64,000 nt of DNA from Nemertoderma westbladi (Eukaryota > Xenacoelomorpha > Nemertodermatida > Nemertodermatidae): the NCBI GenBank assembly GCA_032718475.1, contig JAUCBJ010004721.1, forward strand, positions 1 through 64,000, given 5' to 3'. Positions 43,873 to 55,400 of this stretch are shown in pieces (the stretch's first letter is position 1; the number at the start of each line of letters is the position of its first letter). A program made the position numbers and the translations under genes. The notes beneath the pieces are model-generated. The model was not told the DNA's origin. It worked only from the letters and a program-made list of their open reading frames with translations, and did no database searches.

Positions 43873-46800
43873 TTAAGCCAAGGAATGCTTGTTCACCACC
43901 ATGGGTGATCTTCCACAGTAAACCCTTCCACTCTGTTTCCTAAATGAATGCCTGTTTACCACCAAGGGTGATCTTCCACAGTAAACCCTTCCACTCTGTT
44001 TCCTAAAGGAATGCCTGTTCACAACCATGGGTGATCTTCCACAGTAAACCCTTCCACTCTGTTTCCTAAAGGAATTCCTGTTCACCAGCATGGGTGATCT
44101 TCCACAGTAAACCCTTCCACTCTGTTTCCTAAAGAAATGCCTGTTCATCACAATGGGTGATCTTCTTCAGTAAACCCTTCCACTCTGTTTCCTAAAGGAA
44201 TGCCTGTTCAGTGTTCACCACCATGGGTTATCTTCCTCAGTAAACCCTTCCACTCTGTTTCCCAAAGGAATGCCTGTTCACCACCGATGGTGAACTTCCA
44301 GAAAACCCTTCAATTCTGTTTCCCAAAGTATGCCTGTTCACCACCATGGGTGAACGTCCACAGAAAACCCTTCCATTCTGTTTCCTAAAGGAATGCCTGT
44401 TCAGTGTTCACCACCATGGGTGATAGTCCACCGTAAACCCTTCCACTCTGTCTCGTAAAGGAATGACTGTTCACCACCATGGGTGATCTTCCACAGTAAA
44501 CCCTTCCACTCTGTTTCCTAAAGGAAGAAGGCCTGTTCACCACCATGGGTGATCTTCCAAGGTATCCCTTCCACTATGTTTCCAAAAGAAATGCCTGTTC
44601 ATAACCATGGGTGATCTTCCACAGTTCCTAAAGGAATGCCTGTTCACCACCATGGTGATCTTCCACAGTAAATCCTTCCACTCTGTTTCCTAAAGGAATG
44701 CCTGTTCATAACCATGGGTAATCTTCCACAGTTCCTAAAGGAATGCCTGTTTACCACCATGGTGATCTTCCACAGTAAATCCTTCCACTCTGTTTCCTAA
44801 AGGAATGCCTGTTCACCACCATGGGTGATCTTCCACGGTTATCCCTTCCACTCTGTTTCCAAAAGAAATGCCTGTTCATAACCATGGGTGATCTTCCACA
44901 GTTCCTAAAGGAATGCCTGTTCACCACCATGGTGATATTCCACAGTAAATCCTTCCACTCTGTTTCCTAAAGGAATGCCTGTTCACCACCATGGGTGATC
45001 TTCCACGGTTATCCCTTCCACTCTGTTTCCAAAAGAAATGCATGTTCATAACCATGGGTGATCTTCCACAGTTCCTAAAGGAATGCCTGTTCACCACCAT
45101 GGTGATCTTCCACAGTAAATCCTTCCACTCTGTTTCCTAAAGGAATGCCTGTTCACCACCATGGGTGATCTTCCACGGGTATCCCTTCCACTCTGTTTCC
45201 TAAAGGAATGCCTGTTCACCACCATGGGTGATCTTCCACAGTAAACCCTTCCACTCTGTTTCCTAAAGGAATACCTGTTCACCACCATGGGTGATCTTCC
45301 ACAGTAAACCCTTCCACTCTGTTTCCTAAAGGAATGCCTGTTACCACCATGGGTAATCTTCCACAGTAAACCCTTCCACTCTGTTTCCTAAAGGAATGCC
45401 TGTTCACCACCATGGGTGATCTTCCACGGTTATCCCTTCCACTCTGTTTCCTAAAGGAATGCCTGTTCACCACCATGGGTGATCTTCCACAGTAAACCTT
45501 TCCACTCTGTTTCTTAAAGGAATGCCTGTTCACCACCATGGGTGATCTTCCTCAGTAAACCCTTCCACTCTGTTTCCTAAAGGAAAGCCTGTTCACCACC
45601 ATGGGTGATCTTCCTCAGTAAACCCTTCCACTCTGTTTCCTAAAGGAAAGCCTGTTCACCACCATGGGTGATCTTCCTCAGTAAACCCTTCCACTCTGTT
45701 TCTTAAAGGAATGCCTGTTCACCACCATGGGTGATCTTCTACAGTCAACCCTTCTACTCTGTTTCTTAAAGGAATGCCTGTTCACCACCATGGGTGATCT
45801 CTCTCCCACAGTAAACCCTTCCACTCTGTTTCCTAAAGGAATGCCAGTTCACCAACATGGGTGATCTTCCACAGTAAATCCCTCTACTCTGTTTCCTAAA
45901 GGAATGCCTATTCACCACCATGGGTGATCGTCCACAGTAAACCCTTCCACTCTGTTTCCTAAAGGAATGCCTGTTAACCACCATGGGTGATCTTCCACAG
46001 TAAACCCTTCCACTCTGTTTCCTAAAGGAATGCCTGTTCACCAACATGGGTGATCTTCCACAGTAAATCCCTCCACTCTGTTTCCTAAAAGAATGCCTAT
46101 TCACCACCATGGGTGATCGATCTTCCACAGTAAACCCTTCCACTCTGTTTCCTAAAGGAATGCCTGTTAACCACCATGGGTAATCTTCCACAGTAAACCC
46201 TTCCACTCTGTTTCCTAATTCCTAAAGGAATGCCTGTTCACCACCATGGGTGATCTTCCACGGTTATCCCTTCCACTCTGTTTCCTAAAGGAATGCCTGT
46301 TCACCACCATGGGTGATCTTCCACAGTAAACCCTTCCACTCTGTTTCCTAAAGGAATGCCTGTTCACCACCATGGGTGATCTTCCACAGTAAACCCTTCC
46401 ACTCTGTTTCCTAAAGGAATGCCTGTTCACCACCATGGGTGATCTTCCACAGTAAACCCTTCCACTCTGTTTCCTAAAGGAATGCCTTTTAACCACCATG
46501 GGTGATCTTCCACAGTAAACCCTTCCACTCTGTTTCCTAAATGAATGCCTGTTTACCACCAAGGGTGATCTTCCACAGTAAACCCTTCCACTCTGTTTCC
46601 TAAAGGAATGCCTGTTCACACCCATGGGTGATCTTCCACAGTAAACCCTTCCACTCTGTTTCCTAAAGGAATTCCTGTTCACCAGCATGGGTGATCTTCC
46701 ACAGTAAACCCTTCCACTCTGTTTCCTAAAGAAATGCCTGTTCATCACAATGGGTGATCTTCTTCAGTAAACCCTTCCACTCTGTTTCCTAAAGGAATGC

Positions 46801-47345
46801 CTGTTCACCACCATGGGTGATTTTCTTCAGTAAACCCTTCCACTCTGTTTCCTAAAGGAATGCCTGTTCACCACCATGGGTGATCTTCCACGGTAAACCC
46901 TTCTACTCTGTTTCCTAAAGGAATGCCTGTTCACCACCATGGGTGATCTTCCACAGTAAACCCTTCCACTCTGTTTCCTAAAGGAATGCCTGTTCACCAC
47001 CATGGGTGATCTTCCACGGTTATCCCTTCCACTCTGTTTCCTAAAGGAATGCCTGTTCACCACCATGGGTGATCTTCCACAGTAAACCCTTCCACTCTGT
47101 TTCCTAAAGGAATGCCTGTTCACCACCATGGGTGATCTTCCACAGTAAACCCTTCCACTCTGTTTCCTAAAGGAATGCCTGTTCACCACCATGGGTGATA
47201 TTTCACAGTAAACCCTTCCACTCTGTTTCCTAAAGGAATGCCTGTTAACCACCATGGGTGATCTTCCACAGTAAATCCTTCGACTCTATTTCCTGAAGGA
47301 ATGCCTGTTCACCAACATGAGTCATCTTCCACAGTAAATCCTGTG
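43873..47345 (-). repeat. 3.5 kb array of a 63-bp unit (about 55 copies)
   Basis: The plus-strand unit includes CTTCCACTCTGTTTCC, TAAAGGAATGCCTGTTCACC and ACCATGGGTGATCTTCCACA. The 63-bp length keeps one minus-strand frame open as a 21-residue repeat (MVVNRHSFRKQSGRVYCGRS + P). Indels shift the frame at many places (for example 44580-45110), so no continuous gene is supported. A block around 43941-44200 recurs at 46538-46800, an offset of 2,597 bp, showing segmental duplication within the array. Confidence 0.93.
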
Positions 47346-48671
47346 TAAGAGGGACTCAACTTGACGCAAATACCATCTGGGCGAATTAATTATCTCATCT
47401 CAATGTTAGGTTATCAATTTTACACCAAGGTTCCACCTTGGTGTAGAGGTTGCATTGAATTCACATCTCTCGTTCGAGCCTCACATTATTAAAAGCGATT
47501 TTAAATTATACCGAAAGTGAGCAAAATTTAATGATTTAGTTAACTTCCGGCGGTTAATTTTAAGGAAGCCGAACTGAGACGCTTTTAATTAGGAAGGCCA
47601 GAGGCTGTTTGCCCAAGCAGGGTTTATTCTTTGTAATACTTTATAATGCGTTACCGCGTTAATCAGACGCTCGACTATTACAAATGTTTAGTTATTACAA
47701 TGTATGTAAGGCCGACAAATTTGTTGAATAAATAAATTGGTAAAGGAGGGGATTATCAAGCTGATACACCATTTAATATTACTTAACTAGTCTATAAGTA
47801 GATATATAAATATTTACAAGAGAAACATTCATCACTTTACCACTAGAAACTATATTACGGCAATCCCATAAGGCCGTACAGACAGAATTGGCAGTCTATA
47901 CACGGATACGGTATATTCAAGGTGTACTAAATTATTAGTACCGGTACACCTTGGGTATATTCCGTATATTACACTAAACAAAGAATAAAAAGAAGAAGAG
48001 GGCACAAAGTAAACTCAATAATGCAATAATATTGTACATCGAAAAACACTAGGCCTAGTGCTGAAAAACAAAGGATTAAAGTTCAACTTTGCACTGACAA
48101 AACACACTATAAAACACGATCACAAATGAAAATCTCTCCAGCTCTCAGTACGGTTGTAGGATAGATATTAAGATATATTATAACTATTTACTAAATTTAA
48201 GATAAACTATATACTAAATCGAACATCCGCATGGGGTTATTATATAAGGTTGTTATTAGTAAATTTAGATTGGCCCAAGGTTGTAGCGTCTTGCTTCGTT
48301 TGTAATAATGGGATGAACAGTACCTTAAACCAATGTATATATTAGGTGTAGAGCTTCTAACCCGATACGAATCAACGAGCTGATCACCTGTCAACCGAAG
48401 ACGCACGGAGATGAGTCATAACCATTACTGCATTAGGTTAGGCCTATTCGGTAGAATCCCTGACAGTTACATAACGAACAATTAATATGCTATATAATAT
48501 CAACCATGGAACCGGTACACTGTACACAGCAGTACAGCTTTTCAGTCTTTTTCACGACCGGTAAGATAACTCATTTCCAGACCCTCCTGGAGATTTTGAA
48601 TTTCCCTCTCAAAATAATAATAACTACAAAATTCATTAAACGCCCAGTACAGTACACATGTGTTTATCATG
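47346..48671. other. No gene seen, apart from a SINE head
   Basis: AT-rich sequence with no exon recognised. The 5' exons of the PAN/F-lectin gene were expected here but could not be found. Confidence 0.4.
47421..47490 (+). mobile_element. SINE head fragment
   Basis: The hairpin ACACCAAGGTTCCACCTTGG (47422 on) and the GCATTGAATTCACATCTC segment match the first 65 bp of the SINE at 36509. The B box is damaged to CGTTCGAGCC. Confidence 0.7.
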
Positions 48672-48826
48672 TAGTTTTCGTTTCGGCACGAATGCTCTAA
48701 AGGGAACAGCCAGGGCGAGTTTCCTCTGGGGAGTAAAGTTCTGGGGGGACCGCACTGGAAATACGTCAATAGACAGATAGACTTTGTGCGTAATCCCTGG
48801 CCTAGCGGCCGAAGAAAATTTACTTT
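48672..48826 (+). mobile_element. SINE body fragment
   Basis: Matches 36588-36795 (TTTCGTTTCGGCACGAATGC, CTCTGGGGAGTAAAGTTC, CTTTGTGCGTAATCCCTGG). It lacks the tRNA-like head and has an internal deletion after CCAGGGCG. Confidence 0.75.
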
Positions 48827-49094
48827 TTTATCAGGCTACAGTTTTATGTTCAGTTCATTTCTGCCTCGATTTTCCTCACCAAGATGTTATTAATCTATTA
48901 CCGTGTTAAAACAGTTAATTATAAGAAAACCGTCCATAAAAAAAAACATAGTGTAGTTGGGTTCCTTCCCATTGAACAGCTTTGTTTACAGTCTGAGAGA
49001 GAGTAATCCCAGCCACATCATTGAATCTATGGTAATTTTCGTGATATGGGGCTATTTTTCGAAGTACTGTAAAAGAAATAAACTTTAATAATTT

Positions 49095-49279
49095 TTCGAA
49101 ACTTTTTTCCACATCCTGGAGTTGAGCTACGTCGATTGATATAACTTTGATTGACGGACGAGCTATAGCTTCGGAGGAGTTTACATGATATACATGTACG
49201 TACATATCTACATATACAGAATACTTTTACAGTAATAAGTCATAACGGCCTCCTAAAAAAATAATATACTCAATTACAG
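49095..49279 (+). repeat. Duplicated intron 3' end, copy 1 (upstream of PAN exon)
   Basis: TTTTTCGAAACTTTTTTCCA, GAGCTACGTCGATTGATATA, GACGAGCTATAG and AAGTCATAACGGCCTCCTAA lead into CAATTACAG at the acceptor. Every landmark recurs in the same order at 58165-58316 plus 58804. Substitutions are equally amino-acid-changing in either coding orientation, so this is duplicated intron, not a conserved exon. Confidence 0.75.
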
Positions 49280-49439
49280 GAATCGAAATTGCAAATCAAT
49301 CAATTATCGCAAGATCAAACGATCTAGTGGATTCTCCTGCCAATTAAACGAGCGATATGCAGAGGATGTAGAGCAAGCTGACCTTGTGTCATCGTATTCA
49401 TACGATTATATGGCAGTCAATGCGAAAACTTTACAACCG
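49280..49439 (+). CDS. PAN/apple-type exon
   Basis: Acceptor CAATTACAG at 49279, exon phase entering with 1 nt, donor GTAAGT at 49440 after CAACCG. The translation includes NCKSINYRKIKRSSGFSCQL and SYSYDYMAVN. The Cys-x-S-x-N-Y ... C-x-L-N ... YDY pattern is that of the C-terminal half of PAN/apple domains. The exon ends in phase 0, and its donor is the first unit of the 43-bp array. Confidence 0.75.
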
Positions 49440-52400
49440 GTAAGTGTAACGACTTTGTAGGCCTACATTCACTCTACAGCCGGTAAGTGTAGCGACTTTG
49501 TAGGCCTACATTCACTCTACAGCCGGTAAGTGTAGCGACTTTGTAGGCCTACATTCACTCTACAGCCGGTAAGTGTAGCGACTTTGTAGGCCTACATTCA
49601 CTCTACAGCCGGTAAGTGTAGCGACTTTAAACTCATTTTATATGCCGACGACAGTGCTCTTATTTTCTCTCATAAAGATCCTATCCATATTTCCCAAAAG
49701 TTAAGTGCAGTTCTAGAAATCCTGTAATGAGTGGTTGGTTGATAATAAGCTATCCATTCACTACGGTAAAACTGAAAGTATTTTGTTTGGTTCCAAAAGA
49801 AAGTTAAAGAAGGTAACTAAGTTTGAAGTCACTAGTAATGGACATAAGATTGAAAATAAAAAGGAAGTTAAATATTTAGGCGCCACATTGGATAACTGCT
49901 TATCAGGAGAAAGTACAGTGAAAAATATTTTCTCGAAAGTTAACAGTAGGCTTAGGTTTCTATACAGAAATAAAAATAGTTTGAACACCGACTCCCGCAA
50001 GTTACTTTGCTCTTCTTTAATACAGTGCCACATGGACTATGCGTGCTCTTCTTGGTATGAAGGCTTAACCAAACAGCTTAAATGTAAATTACAAGTAGCT
50101 CAGAATAAAGTAGTACGATTTATTAAAGACTACAAACCTAGGCACCACCTAACTCCAGATGACTTTTCTGAATCTGGACTACTTAACTTAGATAGTAGAG
50201 TTAAGCAGCTACGCCTTAACCATGTGCATAAAGTGTATAATGGTAAATGTCCCAATTACCTAAAACAAAAATTCAACAGAGTACGCGATACACACTCTTA
50301 CGGTACCAGAGCTAGTGCTTCAAACTTCTACCTCCCGAATTGTAAATCCTTTGAATCTGATACTTTCTTTTTTAACGGCATAAAAAATTGGAACGCTCTG
50401 CCTAATGAAATTAAAAACCTAGATAATCAACATTCTTTTAAATCTGCAGTTAAATCTCATCTCCGTGTGCAATGTAAAAATAGGTACAATAGTCCTACAG
50501 TAAGTTATTAGTTTATTAATTATTTACTATGTATACTGTAATTACGTTTTATAATAAATTGTTCTGTACATTACATCTTTATTGTTGAGTCGGACATTGT
50601 CACGCTCTCGGTAAAGTTGTACATGTACATAGTGTAATTACGTTTTATATTGGTTTTAGGTTAGCGTAGTGTAATATTGTATTTGTAACCAAGTAACATA
50701 AAGGACCCCCTTGGAAATAAGCTGCAAAGCTTTAGGGGTAATCCTATATGTTATGTTGGACAATACCTTTATACCGGTACATTGTTTGGTCTATTTGTTA
50801 TTGTTTTTACATAATGTATAAATAAATCTATCTATCTATCTTGTAGGCCTACATTCACTCTACAGCCGGTAAGTGTAGCGACTTTGTAGACCTACATTCA
50901 CTCTACAGCCGGTAAGTATAACGACTTTGTAGGCCTACATTCACTCTACAGCCGGTAAGTATAGCGACTTTGTAGGCCTACATTCACTCTACAGCCGGTA
51001 AGTATAACGACTTTGTAGGCCTACATTCACTCTAGAGGTGGTAAGTGTAGCGACTTTGTAGGCCTACATTCACTCTACAGCCGGTAAGTGTAGCGACTTA
51101 GTAGGCATACATTCACTCTACAGCCGGTAAGTGTAGCGACTTTGTAGACCTACATTCACTCTACAGCCGGTAAGTATAACGACTTTGTAGGCCTACATTC
51201 ACTCTACAGGTGGTAAGTGTAGCGACTTTGTAGGCCTACATTCACTCTACAACCGGTAAGTGTAGCGACTTAGTAGGCATACATTCACTCTACAGCCGGT
51301 AAGTGTAGCGACTTTGTAGACCTACATTCACTCTACAGCCGGTAAGTATAACGACTTTGTAGGCCTACATTCACTCTACAGCCGGTAAGTATAGCGACTT
51401 TGTAGGCCTACATTCACTCTACAGGTGGTAAGTGTAGCGACTTTGTAGGCCTACATTCACTCTACAGCCGGTAAGTGTAACGACTTTGTAGGCCTACATT
51501 CACTCTACAGCCGGTAAGTGTAGCGACTTTGTAGACCTACAATCACTCTACAGCCGGTAAGTATAGCGACTTTGTAGGCCTACATTCACTCTACAGCCGG
51601 TAAGTATAGCGACTTTGTAGGCCTACATTCACTCTACAGGTGGTAAGTGTAGCGACTTTGTAGGCCTACATTCATTCTAGAGGTGGTAAGTGTAGCGACT
51701 TTGTAGGCCTACATTCACTCTACAGCCGGTAAGTGTAGCGACTTAGTAGGCATACATTCACTCTACAGCCGGTAAGTGTAGCGACTTTGTAGACCTACAA
51801 TCACTCTACAGCCGGTAAGTATAGCGACTTTGTAGGCCTACATTCACTCTACAGCCGGTAAGTATAGCGACTTTGTAGGCCTACATTCACTCTACAGGTG
51901 GTAAGTGTAGCGACTTTGTAGGCCTACATTCACTCTACAGCCGGTAAGTGTAGCGACTTTGTAGGCCTACATTCACTCTACAGTTGGTAAGTATAGCGAC
52001 TTGGTAGGCCTACATTCACTCTAGAGGTGGTAAGTGTAACGACTTTGGAGGCCTACATTCACTCTACAGCCGGTAAGTGTAGCGACTTAGTAGGCATACA
52101 TTCACTCTACAGCCGGTAAGTGTAGCAACTTTGTAGGCATGCATTCACTCTACAGCCGGTAAGTATAGCGACTTTGTAGGCCTACATTCACTCTACAGCC
52201 GGTAAGTATAGCGACTTTGTAGGCCTACATTCACTCTACAGCCGGTAAGTGTAGCGACTTTGTAGGACTACATTCACTCTACAGCCGGTAAGTATAGCGA
52301 CTTTGTAGGCATACATTCACTCTACAGCCGGTAAGTATAGCGACTTTGTAGGCCTACATTCACTCTACAGCCGGTAAGTATAGCGACTTTGTAGGCCTAC

Positions 52401-55400
52401 ATTCACTCTACAGTTGGTAAGTATAGCGACTTTGTAGGCCTACATTCACTCTAGAGGTGGTAAGTGTAACGACTTTGGAGGCCTACATTCACTCTACAGC
52501 CGGTAAGTGTAGCGACTTAGTAGGCATACATTCACTCTACAGCCGGTAAGTGTAGCAACTTTGTAGGCATGCATTCACTCTACAGCCGGTAAGTATAGCG
52601 ACTTTGTAGGCCTACATTCACTCTACAGCCGGTAAGTATAGCGACTTTGTAGGCCTACATTCACTCTACAGCCGGTAAGTGTAGCGACTTTGTAGGACTA
52701 CATTCACTCTACAGCCGGTAAGTATAGCGACTTTGTAGGCATACATTCACTCTACAGCCGGTAAGTATAGCGACTTTGTAGGCCTACATTCACTCTACAG
52801 CCGGTAAGTATAGCGACTTTGTAGGCATACATTCACTCTACAGCCGGTAAGTATAGCGACTTTGTAGGCCTACATTCACTCTACAGCCGGTAAGTATAGC
52901 GACTTTGTAGGCCTACATTCACTCTACAGCCGGTAAGTGTAACGACTTTGTAGGCCTACATTCACTCTACAGCCGGTAAGTGTAGCGACTTTGTAGGCCT
53001 ACATTCACTCTACAGCCGGTAAGTGTAACGACTTTGTAGGCCTACATTCACTCTACAGCCGGTAAGTGTAGCGACTTTGTAGGCCTACATTCACTCTACA
53101 GCCGGTAAGTATAGCGACTTTGTAGGCATACATTCACTCTACAGCCGGTAAGTATAGCGACTTTGTAGGCCTACATTCACTCTACAGCCGGTAAGTATAG
53201 CGACTTTGTAGGCCTACATTCACTCTACAGCCGGTAAGTGTAGCGACTTTGTAGGCCTACATTCACTCTACAGCTGGTAAGTATAGCGACTTTGTAGGCC
53301 TACATTCACTCTACAGCTGGTAAGTGTAGCGACTTTGTAGGCCTACATTCACTCTACAGCTGGTAAGTATAGCGACTTTGTAGGCCTACATTCACTCTAC
53401 AGCCGGTAAGTGTAGCGACTTTGTAGGCCTACATTCACTCTACAGCTGGTAAGTATAGCGACTTTGTAGGCCTACATTCACTCTACAGCCGGTAAGTGTA
53501 GCGACTTTGTAGGCCTACATTCACTCTACAGCCGGTAAGTGTAGCGACTTTGTAGGCCTACATTCACTCTACAGCTGGTAAGTATAGCGACTTTGTAGGC
53601 CTACATTCACTCTACAGCTGGTAAGTATAGCGACTTTGTAGGCCTACATTCACTCTACAGCCGGTAAGTGTAGCGACTTTGTAGGCCTACATTCACTCTA
53701 CAGCCGGTAAGTGTAGCGACTTTGTAGGCCTACATTCACTCTAAAGCTGGTAAGTGTAACGACTTTGTAGGACTACATTCACTCTACAGGTGGTAAGTGT
53801 AACGACTTTGGAGGCCTACATTCACTCTACAGCCGGTAAGTATAGCGACTTTGTAGGCCTACATTCACTCTACAGCCGGTAAGTGTAGCGACTTTGTAGG
53901 CCTACATTCACTCTACAGCCGGTAAGTGTAGCGACTTTGTAGGCCTACATTCACTATACAGCTGGTAAGTATAGCGACTTTGTAGGCCTACATTCACTCT
54001 ACAGCCGGTAAGTATAGCGACTCTGTAGGCCTACATTCACTCTACAGCTGGTAAGTATAGCGACTTTGTAGGCCTACATTCACTCTACAGCCGGTAAGTA
54101 TAGTGACTTTGTAGGCCTACATTCACTCTACAGCTGGTAAGTGTAACGACTTTGTAGGCCTACATTCACTCTACAGCCGGTAAGTGTAGCGACTTTGTAG
54201 GACTACATTCACTCTACAGCCGGTAAGTATAGCGACTTTGTAGGCATACATTCACTCTACAGCCGGTAAGTATAGCGACTTTGTAGGCCTACATTCACTC
54301 TACAGCCGGTAAGTATAGCGACTTTGTAGGCCTACATTCACTCTACAGTTGGTAAGTATAGCGACTTTGTAGGCCTACATTCACTCTAGAGGTGGTAAGT
54401 GTAACGACTTTGGAGGCCTACATTCACTCTACAGCCGGTAAGTGTAGCGACTTAGTAGGCATACATTCACTCTACAGCCGGTAAGTGTAGCAACTTTGTA
54501 GGCATGCATTCACTCTACAGCCGGTAAGTATAGCGACTTTGTAGGCCTACATTCACTCTACAGCCGGTAAGTATAGCGACTTTGTAGGCCTACATTCACT
54601 CTACAGCCGGTAAGTGTAGCGACTTTGTAGGACTACATTCACTCTACAGCCGGTAAGTATAGCGACTTTGTAGGCATACATTCACTCTACAGCCGGTAAG
54701 TATAGCGACTTTGTAGGCCTACATTCACTCTACAGCCGGTAAGTATAGCGACTTTGTAGGCATACATTCACTCTACAGCCGGTAAGTATAGCGACTTTGT
54801 AGGCCTACATTCACTCTACAGCCGGTAAGTATAGCGACTTTGTAGGCCTACATTCACTCTACAGCCGGTAAGTGTAACGACTTTGTAGGCCTACATTCAC
54901 TCTACAGCCGGTAAGTGTAGCGACTTTGTAGGCCTACATTCACTCTACAGCCGGTAAGTGTAACGACTTTGTAGGCCTACATTCACTCTACAGCCGGTAA
55001 GTGTAGCGACTTTGTAGGCCTACATTCACTCTACAGCCGGTAAGTATAGCGACTTTGTAGGCATACATTCACTCTACAGCCGGTAAGTATAGCGACTTTG
55101 TAGGCCTACATTCACTCTACAGCCGGTAAGTATAGCGACTTTGTAGGCCTACATTCACTCTACAGCCGGTAAGTGTAGCGACTTTGTAGGCCTACATTCA
55201 CTCTACAGCTGGTAAGTATAGCGACTTTGTAGGCCTACATTCACTCTACAGCTGGTAAGTGTAGCGACTTTGTAGGCCTACATTCACTCTACAGCTGGTA
55301 AGTATAGCGACTTTGTAGGCCTACATTCACTCTACAGCCGGTAAGTGTAGCGACTTTGTAGGCCTACATTCACTCTACAGCTGGTAAGTATAGCGACTTT

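Noticed and set aside
45091-47255. Minus-strand repeat protein with 21-residue units
   Set aside because: Frameshifts between neighbouring units and uniform DNA-level repetition indicate a 63-bp satellite. Kept only as a testable observation.
48915-49205. Minus-strand frame similar to another at 58063-58317 (shared SS-E-x-IARPS and SID-x-AQ), suggesting a paralogous gene pair
   Set aside because: Substitutions do not favour either coding frame, and both segments lead into splice acceptors of the plus-strand lectin gene. They are better explained as duplicated intron ends.
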